NCBI GenBank assembly: GCA_028023455.1
Contig: JAQFVV010012508.1
Span: forward strand, 2,103,877-2,167,876
Reading direction: 5' to 3'
Source of the DNA: Epiperipatus broadwayi
Lineage: Eukaryota; Onychophora; Udeonychophora; Euonychophora; Peripatidae
Length of the DNA: 64,000 bases
The position numbers and the translations under genes were made by a program. The notes under the pieces are model-generated. The model was not told the DNA's origin, made no database searches, and saw only the letters and a list, made by a program, of their open reading frames with translations. This document shows positions 34,211-47,130 of this stretch, one piece after another. Every line of letters begins with the position of its first letter. The first letter of the stretch is position 1.

Positions 34211-36760
34211 TATGATTCACAGATTGGTTTATAGTCATCACAAAACTTAACTCTTAACTCCAGTTTATTATTAACTTTCATTTTGTATTTGTATCCTTTT
34301 CTCCTAATGTTGGAATAATCCTACTTGTTTGCGAATGTCTACTATCGCTACTGCTGATATTTTTGTAGTAGCATCTTATAATAATAACAGGTAGGAGCAG
34401 TATTCTTTTTATTGAATGAATTTTTATTTTTTATTTGTGTACGCATATAGTAACAAAGTGACCCTATATTATTATATAGGGTGACCTTAAAAATTATTTG
34501 ATCCATATATATCAACATAATTATATTTCATTAATTATTTTTTAACACAGCTATTGTTCATTAATTTATTAAAAAATAAAATAAAATCAGTATGTTGATA
34601 ATGTAACTATATTTTTTTAAAAAAGCATTATATGTAAATTCCATTTTGTTAACCCAAATGTTATGTACGAATAGTAAACAATATGAAATAACTATAAAGT
34701 TTGAGAAATTGAATGCTATAGACTGATAATTTAAAAATTGTACTCGCATAATTTTTGGATTTAAATTTTTATTAAAGGGAAAATACGTAATATATACTGC
34801 ACACATGCATAATTTAACAGCAATACTGTTATAAGCAAACCATTCTGAAATCAAGTAGCCATCAATTACAAAATGCTATTGTATTTCTACGAAGCTTTCT
34901 TTAATTTCATTTAAAATTCTTCTCGTCATTTATTTTATTACTTATATTCTTTTAATTTTTAATATCCATCTTTTTATTTGTTTTATGCTTTCTTATACTT
35001 TTAAAGTTTAATTTCATTTCTTCCATTGTTAAAATTGTGATCTACTATCACCAGGATGTCTCATGCATTTTTGATGTTAGTTCTAAATGTCTTTTTATGC
35101 GTGTGTGATGTAGGATAAATGTGTATTATATATGTTGTAATGGATAGTGTGTTTGGGTATAGTTTGTGTAATACTTGCCAGAAAGCACCACTATATAAAA
35201 AAATCGAGTTCTCTTTCTTATTTCAAATTTCTATATAATATTCTAAATTAACAGGAATAGACTATAAGGAAAGAAGTTAAGTTTACTAGCAATGTCACAC
35301 AAACACACTCCTGTTAACTATACAAAAACATTTTTCCTTTAATAGTTTGGTGTTCACGGAGATAAGAAACTATTATAAGTATGGAATATATATATAGTGT
35401 GGGGGTGGCTAAGATGTCGACAGCAGTGATCATGAAGCTGACGTAAACATTGATAAATTATATTGAAAAATTCAGAGCTTATTTGAATATAAAAAATAAA
35501 GTGAAAGTTCAAAATTATTCTTATTTAAAAATAGTTAAATATAAAATAACGTGTTATTATCGATTTCAAAAATAAACCCAGATTAGAAGAAGTTGAAAAG
35601 AATTAAATTATTTTTGTGTAAAACTAGAGCTAAAATTCTTAGAAATATTTAATTGCCATTTTCTTGAGGAGAAATGAAAATAACTTATCTTGGAGAAACA
35701 AGGATTTTAATGAACTGATTTTAAAACAAAGAAGTTGTGAACTTTTTAAAACACTTCATCTAGCTAGCAAATAATCCTTAAGGAGATTTAAAAAGAAAAC
35801 AGGTCTTTTTCCTATCTATAAAAGAAAATGGGTATCAAAGCAAGAAACAAACTCTAATTATTGTAAAGACTGTTAGCAAAGAAAATGTGGGAATTTTCCA
35901 AGGCACAGAAATTGAGGACTTTCGTAAAATATTATTTTTATTGTTATGTATTTTTTTTCTCTCTCTAGAAAATTTTTGATACCACACTAGGAGAGGGGGG
36001 GGTAAATTTCCTTTCATATTTACTTAAAGCGATATGGACAAATTGTAATACTAGAGGGAGCTGAGGTAATTTAATAGTATCATAGTAGAATGTCTTTGAC
36101 AATTTGTATCTTACAAAATTCACCAGTTTGTAAGTATTTTCTAAAAACATCACTAATATTTGTGAGTACCTAAAAAGTCCTTATAAAAAAAAACCACCAA
36201 TTCATAAGTACATTCTAAAAAAGCCAGGATTTTAAACATTTTTTTTCATTCTGGCAAAAATCCAATTCTGAGTCCTGAAAAAAATGTAGTCACCCTCAGG
36301 TGCACTTTCATCAAAAAAAATCCCCCCCCCCCAACATCTAAAAGTTTGACCATCCCTGATACATTGCATACCTGTCATACAAATACATTATACCTGTATT
36401 TTTTTTAAAGTAACTTACTAACTATTTATAAATATGGAAATAAACTTAATATGCATTTAGCAAACAAAATTAATTTATTATTAATATAAGTAAAATAATA
36501 TTGCTGTTATAATAACATTTAAATTCACATACCAAAAATCAGCAAATTTGCACATGATTGATAAGTTTCTGTTACGATAAACTAAATATATGTAGCTCTG
36601 ATATCCAGCCATATCAAATCAACCCTTACAAAAAATGCTTACAAAAAAAGACCGATGGATGAATTTCATCATAAATATGAAATAAATTTATTCATGGAAA
36701 TGAAAATTTAAAAAAAATGGAAAAAATACAATAATTATCATTAATATGACATATATATAT
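34211..36760. other. AT-rich stretch, no gene recognised
   Basis: Short frames only, with no motifs. Contains C-rich runs near 36325 and several A/T runs. Confidence 0.4.
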
Positions 36761-36762
36761 AT

Positions 36763-38887
36763 TGTAACGAGACAGCGTTACATCAGTATTAAATCTAGGA
36801 AGCATAGATCAGAACGGGACAAATCGATAAACACACACACACCAGCAAGCAACCTAAAACACTCGTAATTTTATTTTCGTAACTTGTAATAGTTTTCTTC
36901 CTCCCATAAATACATTTATAAAACACATTGATAAAATACAGACGGTAAACGTCTAATTAAATGATTAAAGCTTTCAGATAATAAAAAATAATAACAAAAC
37001 ATAATTTGCTCTCCTAAATAATAAAATATAATATGCTCTCCTAAATGGTAAAATATAATTGTCAATCAAAGACACCACGGGGTATTTAAAAATGTTTATT
37101 TTAGAAATATAGTTTTAGCTAGAATAAAACTTATAGAAAAGATTTGAGGAAAAGATAAAATGCTCGACTTCTAAATTTAATATAGCTTGTATTGTTCTGG
37201 TAAAACACACGCACACACGCATGCATCCGAGGTGTGAAGGATAAGGTTGGTTGAGTGAGATTGCAAAATGAGATTGTCTCAAAATAAATATTGCCTTTAG
37301 CACAAAGAGTGAGTGCACAGATACCTCAAACGCGGACCTGAACGACAACTCCAGGAACAGGGAACTCTGGGGGAGATTGGATCCCAAGATAAGGATCAAC
37401 CTTTATAAATACCAGTCAAAACCTATTCAATGGTCGATCCAATTCGATTGATACGGGGATCCAGTTTTGTTTTCCGATTCTGTGTATTCCGAGTTATCAC
37501 CTGCTCATTTTATTCGATGCGTATGTTTTTTTTAACAATAGAGTTGTTCTGAATTAGCTTGATTTATTCCTCAGTATTTAAAATGATCATTATGAAATTA
37601 ATACCAAGAGCGTCGATTGTCATGAGGGGCTAATAAACCCTTCAGCGATTGATCGGCGCTCCGCTACTGAAATATCTCCGAAGCTATGAAAGTTCGATAA
37701 CATCGTCGTGTGAAGTTAATGCTCCTAATAATAGTAATGTTCCGTGAAATACCCAAACTCGGAAGAGCAATCGTCTAACTCGTTGTAAACCAGCAAATCA
37801 CTCCAGCATGGAAAGCATCACCTGCGTTCAAATCCTCGTAACACTTGAAGCAGCGGAAAACCAAATCAAATCCTAGGTAAATATGTTTTATATTATGTTC
37901 ACTCACTCAATTTATAAACTCGTCAGGCAATCTCATAATTAACCAACATAAATTTGCTCAAACAAATCTTAAAACTTTCCTCATCATGATAATTTATCTT
38001 TGTAATAGAACTTTGTAAACATGAACTTTGAACTTAAGTGAATCTAAGGAAAGATAAGATATTTTTCTCAAATAGAAAGGAACTTTATCTCGATAATCAC
38101 ATTATGTTATGTTTAATTATGATTCTCTGTGAGCGTGAATGTATGTGCGCGTGTGTAATAAACCAATTAATAATGTTTTCTTTTCATATTTAATAAATTT
38201 GTTCAATATCTAATCAAGTCGAGCATTCTCAAATCTTTTCACACACACTCAAAACCGTAGTTTATTATTCTTTAATGACTTATCTTTGAAGTATATTTAG
38301 TTAAATTTAATTTTCGTTTCAATTTATTTACTTTATTAATTATGTCAACATCGTGCCGTAAGTCACGATGTTTCTTATTTAACCTTAGTTAAGATAGATT
38401 TAAGAGCGGGCGGGTCTATAATCAATCGAAGTAAACGTCAAATAATTATGTTATATATGATACATCGGGGGGATGAACTTGTAAGCCTAGTGTTCGGGGC
38501 GTAAACGAACCACCTCATTGGTCAGTGACAACCAATAAATGAATCTTATGCTGCAGTCGACTAATTAGAAAACCAAGCTGATTTTTCATTGGCGGACAAT
38601 GCGTCTTTTCCGGGAGGAGTCGTCCTCGAAACAATCATGTAACGGCCTTGAGAAATCTTAGTGGTCCATGCTGGGAGTTTTGAGCTAGTGGGTGGGATTA
38701 GACTTCGAAATCGTTTTGACATGATGTAAGGTGATGCGAGTAATTAAAATCCACTTAAATAATCGTATCTGGCGCCCCCTTGTGTGGATAGTGAATAACT
38801 GTCGATATGAGAAAATAAATAAAGCCTTACGCTATGTCATGTTTATTTCGAAGCCCGTAATCTCGGTTAGATAGGCGGCAGGTTACA
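36763..38887 (+). mobile_element. Probable solo LTR, about 2.1 kb
   Basis: Begins TGTAACGAGACAGCGTTAC and ends CGGCAGGTTACA, giving the terminal inverted hexamer TGTAAC/GTTACA with TG...CA ends. It is flanked by ATATAT on both sides (36757-36762 and 38888-38893), a possible target-site duplication in simple sequence. AATAAATAAAG lies near 38813, close to the right end, as a plus-strand polyadenylation signal would. The interior is less AT-rich than its surroundings, with no gag or pol frame. Confidence 0.65.
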
Positions 38888-39374
38888 ATATATATAATGC
38901 AATATTTAGAGAATACCCACATTAATTCATTAAAAGAAGCTATACTTAATAATATGTAAAGAAATCATCCATGCCGTCATCAAAGTATTTAATAAAAAGC
39001 AAATCACTGGAATCAGTAAGCTCCATACAAAGTTATGGATACCAACAATATATCTCAAATTAAATGCTTCCTATCACTCAATATTTAAAACTTGTCAATG
39101 CATGCTATATCCACCAATCTTCACATATAAACAAACAATTAAACATATTATGCACCTCAATTTTATAAATAATTATTGAATGCACATATATGAAATTTAA
39201 AAATACTGTAATTTATAAAGCAAAATTGATACAGACAATTCAGTATAAATAAAAATTACTTAATATATCAACTATTAAAGCGGAAATCAACCTCCGGTAA
39301 TGATATTATAAATCTCCATGCACTCGCCAGTCAATAAGAGTTTAATATATCAACCTGGCTTTTATTTCTTATTG

Positions 39375-39691
39375 CAGTGGTCCCCAACCTTTTTGCACTT
39401 AAGAGCACATTCTATAATACCAGCCAGATGGCGGGCACCATTTATTTTTTCAATGTAAATTTATAGCTGAATATTGTTAATAATACACATAATGTACAAA
39501 AAAATATTTATTTCAAAAATAAAATGTTAACATTTGATTACAATATAATACAATAATTTATAAGAAATTTTAAAAATTAAATTTATTTGTATCAGATAAA
39601 TAATTTTTTATCGTGTTCGGATAGCGGCAGGCATATGTAAAATGGTCTGCGGGCGCCATGGTGCCCATGGGCATAGGGTTGGGGACCCCTG
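39375..39691. mobile_element. hAT MITE, 317 bp, perfect 8-bp TSD
   Basis: Ends CAGTGGTCCCCAACCTTTTTG and GGGTTGGGGACCCCTG are imperfect inverted repeats of the Charlie-like hAT kind. TCTTATTG flanks both sides (39367-39374 and 39692-39699). Subterminal GGCGGGCACC and CGGGCGCCATGG motifs are present. There is no coding capacity. Confidence 0.94.
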
Positions 39692-39699
39692 TCTTATTG

Positions 39700-40915
39700 G
39701 AACCTTATCAAGATGTTTCCAGTTTCAAAATCACACACCCAATGGATATTCACATTATATTACAATAAGTGTAATTAATAGAATATATACATTTATACAA
39801 AAATGATTAAGCTCATTACAGTGCTTTTTTAAAATATATATCTACAAAATGAAATAAATTATAACTCCCAAGTCTCCAATAATCTAACAATGTCCATTTC
39901 CCCCCAGTTGTGCCGGGCTTTTAACCACGTTTACACATTTGTTTCAATTTTCTTGAATATACAAAGTTTCCTAACATTTTCTTTCCTTACAATTTTTGAC
40001 ATACTTTATTACCTATATTTTTTTTTTACACAATTCATTTTATGTCCAGAATCCAGTATTTAGTTTATCTTTATATGGTTCCAGTAATGAATGAAAGTCG
40101 GGTTGATATGTCAAGTAATTTTTATTTATACAGAGTTGTCTGTATCAATTTTGTTTTATAAATTGATTATTTTTAAATTCTATATATATAAGGCAACATT
40201 ATGAACAAATTTTAAAACTGAAATTTGAATATTTAAAGTAGATATGAAATTACATGCATAGTTATACAACTTGAAATTCGTTTTAATGTAATTTGCAACA
40301 CATTTCATGTTTAATAAGGTAAAAGTAAATGAGTACTTTATAGCGTTCATATTACATTTTTAATTTATAGAAATAAACTTTTATAATGTTAAAAAAATAT
40401 ATACATCTATCAATAAATTATAAACTTAAATATTGTTTAAGAATTAATTGATAACAACATTATGAATAATTAATAATTGTATAGGAATGTCTATATCAGA
40501 AACAGTTTATTTTTAAAAAAAATTCAGTAGAAAAAAGTTAAGATTTCTAAATTATCTTTACTTCTTTTTATTTATTTACCCAATCCAAGTCTTGTCTTCC
40601 TTCAGCGATTTATCAAAAAATTCTGACAAGGGCAATAAACAATAGCAGTCTATTTTGATGGCTTTCATTTTCAGTCCTGTAATCAGTTGGTGAGAAAGAC
40701 GATAATAATACTGTAGTTTATAGCAACAAGTGATGGCTTAAGGATATTCCTGTTAACATTTGATTAAGAGATCAAACATATTAAAATTATCCATTTGAAT
40801 TCATATCCATCCTTTGGGTTAAAGCAATGAAATCAGCAACTTATTGTGGAAACTTTAGAATACATTCTTTTTCTTTTGAATATCAAAAAAACTTATTCTG
40901 GGCAATGTTCCAACA
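39700..40915. other. AT-rich stretch, nothing recognised
   Basis: A piece near 40110-40170 is the reverse complement of 39225-39290 (TACAGACAATTCAGTATAAA region), so the hAT MITE lies between two inverted pieces of unknown origin. Confidence 0.45.
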
Positions 40916-40924
40916 AAACAATAG

Positions 40925-41325
40925 ATTATATAGGGCATATGAGCACAGACTTTCACACGACCCACAATTCTCAAATCTATCTCATAACACTGATACACTT
41001 GAACACATATATATCGAAAAGATTAATCAATTGGATGGATGGTTGAAGAGTTGGAGTGTGGAGTGGATTGAAGTCTGTCCATTGAAGTGTGAGGATTGGC
41101 TATCTTAATATATATCTGAGCGCTTATTGCATATATGTCTAGAGATGATAATTGGTCCAACTGATGATTACTGGTTTAGCATGAAATACGTTTATTGGTG
41201 ATTATTTATCTTTTTGACATATATGTGTTCAAGTATATCAGTGTTATGAGATAGATTTGAGAGTTGTGGGTCGAGTGAAAGTCTGTGCTCATATACCCTA
41301 TATACTGCATATATTGATGCAGGTA
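40925..41325. mobile_element. Family D hammerhead foldback element
   Basis: Outer inverted arms of about 90 bp (40930-41015 and 41225-41315) carry ATGAGCACAGACTTTC at the tip and TCATAACACTGATACAC further in. The interior holds a GAGTGGATTGAAGTCTGTCC block and one plus-strand ribozyme. Overlapping 93- and 66-residue frames here are translations of the repeat. Confidence 0.8.
41146..41202 (+). ncRNA. Type I hammerhead ribozyme, family D
   Basis: GTCCAA, CTGATGA (41161-41167), stem II around TTACTGGTTTAGCAT, GAAA, stem III ATAC/GTTT with one mismatch, H17 = A, then TTGGTG. Stem I pairs CCAA/TTGG. The core is intact and stem II is partly eroded. Confidence 0.7.
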
Positions 41326-41579
41326 TATAATAGGCCTATATATCAGTTATTAAATAGATTATTTTGTAATTTATAATTGAAATATTTAATAAAAATAATA
41401 GATCTCACTTCTTTACAAATCAATATTTTACATACAGTAAAAATTGATTTTAATAAAACAATGTTTTATATAATTAGAAATAAGTTCACTTTTAAATTAT
41501 AACTTTATAAAATTAACTTCTTCATTTAAACAAAAGATGCATAATGTATTTAAACAGTAATGATAAATAAATAAAAGAT

Positions 41580-41745
41580 AAAACAGGCAAAACTCATTAT
41601 ACGTATTGCCACACACAGCAAGCTAGAGTAATCAACGGATGCCAGAAGGCTTGTGCATAAAATCACCATCTAGTGCCTATTCATCCAATATCCCCAGACT
41701 AGTTTCTGGCTTGTTGGCTTTCGTCAGTGAGGAGCATTGGATCTG
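41580..41745 (-). mobile_element. Family A hammerhead repeat, single arm
   Basis: One arm from AAACAGGCAAAAC to GAGCATTGGATC, without the inverted partner and without the CAGCCACC block. It carries an intact minus-strand ribozyme. Confidence 0.8.
41683..41742 (-). ncRNA. Type I hammerhead ribozyme, family A
   Basis: Minus strand reads ATCCAATGCTCCTCA, CTGACGA, stem II GCC-AACAA-GCC-like region, GAAA, stem III ACTAGT, C17, then TGGGGATATTGGAT. Distal stem I ATCCAAT/ATTGGAT is a perfect 7 bp and the proximal CCTCA/TGGGG pairs with one G-T. Confidence 0.8.
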
Positions 41746-42154
41746 TGATGTTTATTGGCTTAAATAAAATATACCTTTAAATACATTCATTGACATCACA
41801 TATTTTTTATTATTTCATTTAAGTACAATTTCTTTTCCACAGATATATCTAAATATACAACAAACGAAATATATATTCTTAAGGAATATTATTTCAATAT
41901 ATATATATATTGTAACTGTATGAGAAGTCCAGTTCATCAAAAATAATAATAATTGTCAGTACGTTGGTGGCCAAATTGTAACCAATCAAATAAAATGGAA
42001 ATAAATTGTCAGGATTTTAAATATTATAAGGTATTTATTAAATAGCCACTTTACACCACTTGGTGGCGCTGTTTCTGTGAAAAAATATTTTAATATAATG
42101 TTTCTGGGCCAGGACAAAACAAAACATTTTTCTTTTTATTTAAAAATGTACATT

Positions 42155-42640
42155 ATTCTTCTAATAGTAAATGAAATGTTTAAACAAAAATTAAAAAACA
42201 ACAACAACACTTGATTAACAAACTAATCAGCTCAAATTAAATGAAATTCCTTTCAATTAAATTGCAGCGTGTAGCGCTGGAATGTGCAGGGGGAGTGGAC
42301 AGATGTTTTGCTGATCAAGATGCATTACTCTGATCAAACCAAGTTTATGATTTCCAAAATAATACCTCAGACAAGTTTACTTTATTCTTAGCATTCTACA
42401 TTAAATGTCAAAAATAAAAAAAACACTTTAAAATGTACATTATTCTTCTAATAGTAAATTAAACATTTATACCAAATTAACAAAAAAACCCACTTGATTA
42501 ACAACTAATCAGCCCAAATTAAATAAATTCCATTCAGCGCATAGTGCTTGAATGTGCAGGGGGGGGACAATGGTTTTGCCAATCCGAAGGATCATCCAAA
42601 AGATGCATTATTCTGATCAAACCAAGCTTACGATTTGTCT
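42155..42640 (+). repeat. Direct duplication, offset about 285 bp
   Basis: The order AATGTACATTATTCTTCTAA, CTTGATTAACAA, AATCAGC, GAATGTGCAGGGGG, GATGCATTA and CTGATCAAACCAAG is present at about 42145-42345 and again at 42432-42632. Confidence 0.8.
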
Positions 42641-42644
42641 CGTA

Positions 42645-43850
42645 GCTCTTCTCGTGAATACGTGCCTATTCGCATGAGATCTGGGAAATGATGTATGGTC
42701 CTACCCTTTTGCAATTCTTTTCACCTTCCAAGCTTTGTGGGGAAGCACAGGGATGTGCTTACAATTATTAGTATGTAATAATATGTCAGCTAGGGTCTAA
42801 GATCATTACTTCGAATGCACATTAAAAGAGTTATGGCCAGTTGAATTACATACACCCTCACATCATATGGTAGCAATCTGTGAAGTATGTGCTATTCACA
42901 TAGTGTTACGAAGTACATCAGGCTGTAATATTTGTGTGCAACACCATCTAGGCCTGCTAATGGCTAGTATGAACAGAACTGTTCTATATGCCGAAGTTTG
43001 GCCGTGTAAACAACATATTCCTGTGTTTTTGCACAGAAACAGTGCCATCAATCACTGTACAGTGGCTATTTAACAAGTACTTATTATAAATAAGCAAATA
43101 AGAAATCCATCCATTAACATAAAGCTACATATTCATTTTATTGTCCCAACTATATTTTATAACTAAATGATTATATATTCTTAAAGTATGGGTTTAAATA
43201 AGCAATTTGCATGAAATAAATGACTAAACTATAATTCTTGGAAATTTTAACAAATATAAAATATGCTAAAGTTATGTGACTGTAAGATTTATTAAATAAT
43301 GCCATGATATAAATAAACAAATATGAAAGTCAAGTTAATTTAAATAAAATTAAAATATGCTTTATTAATATTAAAATAATTACAAAAAATAATAAGTAGA
43401 TGAATAAATAATAGGATATTTTCTTAGATATATATTCTAAATACAAAAATAAAATTTTAAAACTATGTGGATTCTTATATTCTAGGTATGTATAGACGAT
43501 TCAACACGTATATTGTTGAACAATATTATTAAACAAAGGTGATCTAAAATAAGCATCAAATTTCCTTTAATAAAATGTAATTATAACTATTTAGTATGTT
43601 TTATCTAGTTCTTCAATGTCTACATCATCGCTCATCATTCATTTTTCTAACATTGACTTCTTATCATTGTAGTAGCTTCTTTACTTATTATATTTTATTT
43701 TATAATATAATATCTAATATAAATAGTTTATACATCAAACTCTACTAATATGCTATTATTACAAATACATAGTTTTAAATGATAATGCATTTATATGCAA
43801 ATATGTCATAAGCGATTTGCTCTATTATATAATAATAACACACTAATTAT
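42645..43850. other. Unassigned stretch
   Basis: The first 430 bp are less AT-rich and include a 68-residue frame (42867-43073) with several cysteines but no recognised pattern. The rest is AT-rich with nothing recognised. Confidence 0.35.
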
Positions 43851-43952
43851 TATAAAAAAATCAAGTCAGATGTCACATGATCTAATTTAATAAGATTGTA
43901 TTTACAATTGTTATATATAAAGCTCACAAAATAAGCTCTTAACAAGCTTTGA

Positions 43953-44015
43953 GAATATCCTCAACCCCAGACCGGTTTCTGCTACTGGCATTGTCGATGA
44001 GGTGCTAGGATATTC
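43953..44015 (-). ncRNA. Decayed hammerhead, family B, left arm
   Basis: Stems I to III and GAAACCGGTC are intact, with GAATATCC/GGATATTC pairing. The first core strand is mutated (ATCGACAA in place of ACTGATGA). Confidence 0.6.
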
Positions 44016-44090
44016 AAGCATTAGATTAAAAATATCAGGAGACATTAGATAAAGTGCTGGGCTTGTCCTGGTATTTTTAATCTAATGCTT

Positions 44091-44153
44091 GAATATCCTG
44101 GCACCTCACTGATGACGCCAGTAGCAGAAACTGGTCTGGGGTTGGGGATATTC
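44091..44153 (+). ncRNA. Type I hammerhead ribozyme, family B, right arm
   Basis: GAATATCC...CACCTCA, CTGATGA (44109-44115), stem II GC-CAGTA-GC, GAAA, stem III ACTGGT, C17, then TGGGGTTGGGGATATTC. Distal 8 bp and proximal 5 bp of stem I both pair. Confidence 0.85.
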
Positions 44154-44209
44154 TCAAAGCTTGTTAAGAGCTTATTTTGCGAGCTCTATATATAACACAC
44201 TAATTATAT

Positions 44210-46075
44210 ATGAAAAATGTTTTGCCACTAAAAACTAGAAAATATTTTAAAGATAAACAAAACATACTTTGAATATTAATTCAAAATTTATAACAAATTC
44301 ATTTTAAGAATAAAAATTCACACCAATAAATTAATAGTTGTATACTAAATATAAACATAAGTTCTAATTTATAAGGATATCTGTTTTCGTTGAGATCATT
44401 TCCTTTTAAAATACACTAAACTATATATGCATAATATATAATAATCTGTGAAGTTTATATATATATTTAAAAATAAGAGAAACAATTGTAAAAAAAAATG
44501 TCGGAAACTAAACCTTTTTAAAACACTTTTTTTAGTTTTATGTTTAAGTAATTCCCTCTATGCTTTTTCGAAGAATTTTGGGATGGTGCAATTTTTTCTG
44601 AGAAAAGTCATTAACATAGGGTTATTTATTCATTGTTGGTTGTGTTGTGTCCACTTGGAATATTTAAATAGATTTTGTTGTTCTGTTAGCAGAATTTATA
44701 TTATAAATAGTAGAATTCAGTAGCTTTTCTATTGTAAACATTAAGAGAAATTACTTTGTAGCATTCTTCTTTTCTAAAGCTTTTAAAACATCCTTGCTTT
44801 AAATGATATTCCAAGATAAGATGCTACTAAAAACTAATTTAGATGGCTATTGCCTTCCACACAGATGTTTTTTAATTCCTTTAGCTCATCATTTTTGAAA
44901 TGGCTGCTTCCATGTAATTCTTAAAATAAAGCATAGCAATATATGAAGGAATGCCTGTATGAATATGAAAGGGAGCATGTAAGTTCTGTTATATTTATAA
45001 ACTCTTATTTACCATGTCATATTTAAATCATTATCATCATAGTGATGTACTGAAATCCCTTTTTCCACTTATGTTTTTATCCACTTTGTCATTGAAGTAG
45101 ATTCCCATTGTTTAAAGATTTACACAGTTGTGCATTAGAATTTTTTAAAGATGTTACAGCATTATAATTAAAATATTCCAAGTTATATGATATTTACAAT
45201 TTAAAATATTTTTAATATGAAGGTATTTTTATTGTTATTAAATGAATTTAAAATATTAAATATTTTTCTTTTTAATATAAAATTAAACAGTTTAATAAAA
45301 TAAAAATTAAAATTTACTTATATCAAAATAAATCATTTTTTCTATTTATTTAGTATCTTAATAAATGATCTCTTTAAATAAATATTAAGTGAAATTTTAT
45401 ATTAAAGTTTTAAAATAATATTTCTAAATTTAAAAGTAGAAGAGAATAAATGTGTGTATACCATACATTCTAAAAAATAAACTAAGATTGTGTTAGTTAT
45501 TTTTAAAATCACTTTGAAATATATGATTTAAATACGAATATTAATTTATTATTTCTGTACAAAACCATTTATCCACATATAAAATATGATTTGTTATATA
45601 ATGTTATTAATAATTTCTTTGATAGTGTATGTATGTAAATAAAATATTAACCTTTGATATCATTTTACCATGATTTTAAAATTTGCTACTAATAATTTTT
45701 CAAAAGGTTATTATATACAACAATATATTATAAATTCTAGTAATCATTTTATAAGGTCTTCAATTTTACTATCATATTTGAAATAAGCTAATAAAAATTG
45801 TTTTAATATAAATATCATTATCCTAGATATTACACTGTTCAGTGTAGAAAAAAATATGTTTTTAGATATAAGAACAATTTGCATTAGATATACATCTTGT
45901 TTTTTTCTCAAAGTAACCTTTATTAATAAAAGATTACAAAAATTTTGGGTACACTTACTCATTGAGGATTACACAGTGATTCAATGTAACAAGGTAAAAT
46001 GTACATATGTTCAAAAATAATTACATCCATAAAAATTGCTGTAAATGTGATTAATGTGTATCTGTACGTCGATCT
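44210..46075. other. AT-rich stretch, no gene recognised
   Basis: Very AT-rich. Frames of 91 residues (44448-44723 plus) and 72 residues (45744-45962 minus) have no recognisable motif. Confidence 0.4.
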
Positions 46076-46079
46076 ACAT

Positions 46080-47130
46080 GGCCCGGCTGTTGAGAAGTTA
46101 ACCATCACCCAATGGTCCCACCCCTGGGGTCCCGAAGCTAAGACTCAAATGCTTCAGCTGAGTAGGTGAAGTCCAGCATTGTGCCAACCACCACAACAGG
46201 CAGCGAGGTCCAAGGCCCAAGTTCACCAAGCAATAAACTCTCAAACTACAGCCGAGCTATGTCAAGACCATTCTGAATACCCCTGCCTCCCAATTAGCAG
46301 TCCAAATGAGCAGGGACCACAATCGGTCTACCTGCCCAAAATTGGAAAGCCAACTTGGGTAAAAACTAAGAAGTAATAAGTAAAGAGCCAGATCAACACT
46401 GCCCAAAACCAGCCTATCAGGGGACACAGCAGCCAACCAGAGCAGGAATAGCATCAACTTTGACCATGTAGCCCCCCGGCAGGTGTTTCGGGCAGTGGTA
46501 AAATTGTTAACAGCCCACACCATAAGCCAGATACCTAATGTCTACAACCAGCCACCCCGAAGAAAAAGAGGGGAGTGCAGACCCATGCCCACAAAACAGA
46601 ACTCCATCAATGTTAAAAAAAAAATGGCGGTGGCTCAAAACAGACCAACCACTTTACAAATGCACTAAATTTAAAACTAACAAATGAAACCTAATGATAG
46701 TGAGTGCAAATCAACACTGATCTATCAAATAATCCATCAAAGGGTGCAGTAGCCCTTCATGGCGAAGTCCATGTGAAGGTAGTGACTTTCACCTCCTGGC
46801 AGATATTCCTGGGCTAGACAATGATCATCGACCATCCTCCCAAATGAACCAAGCCCCTTATGACCACTATCACCACACTTGAGGAAAAGGAGTGCAAACT
46901 CATACCCACCAATACAACATTTAATTCATGTAGTCTTGAAATCAAGCCGGATTTACTTGCACACCATGAGAATAAATCATTTGTCCATATCATCTTGCAC
47001 ACTGAGGTCAATGGAGCTGAACATCCGCCCTTGATCATCATCAGACTCCTGTGTCTGCAAATGTTCACAGCAGCTGCTAAAACCACCAATCAAAGTCCTT
47101 CAGGGTTCACAATGATTTTTATTTGTTGAT
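46080..47130. repeat. GC-richer block of diverged tandem units
   Basis: Base composition changes sharply: C and A dominate the plus strand. Two diverged units are about 315 bp apart. For example CGGCAGGTGTTTCGGGCAG with GGAGTGCAGACCCATGCCCA near 46479-46596 matches CTGGCAGATATTCCTGGGC with GGAGTGCAAACTCATACCCA near 46795-46910. Frames of 60-90 residues occur on both strands, none with a known motif. Tandem, compositionally distinct blocks like this often form LINE 5' regions, but no adjacent ORF proves that. Confidence 0.5.

Larger units (their letters stand above)
43851..44191. mobile_element. Family B hammerhead foldback, 341 bp, 16-bp TSD
   Basis: Flanked by a perfect ATAACACACTAATTAT (43835-43850 and 44192-44207). 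Two inverted family B arms each carry a ribozyme, the left on minus (decayed) and the right on plus (intact). The left end reads TATAAAAAAATCAAGTCAG, so a minus transcript would end in a short U/A run. Confidence 0.93.

Noticed and set aside
46179-47129. Several overlapping frames on both strands as genes
   Set aside because: Opposed frames of equal length are a composition effect of the GC-richer block, and the units are tandem duplicates.
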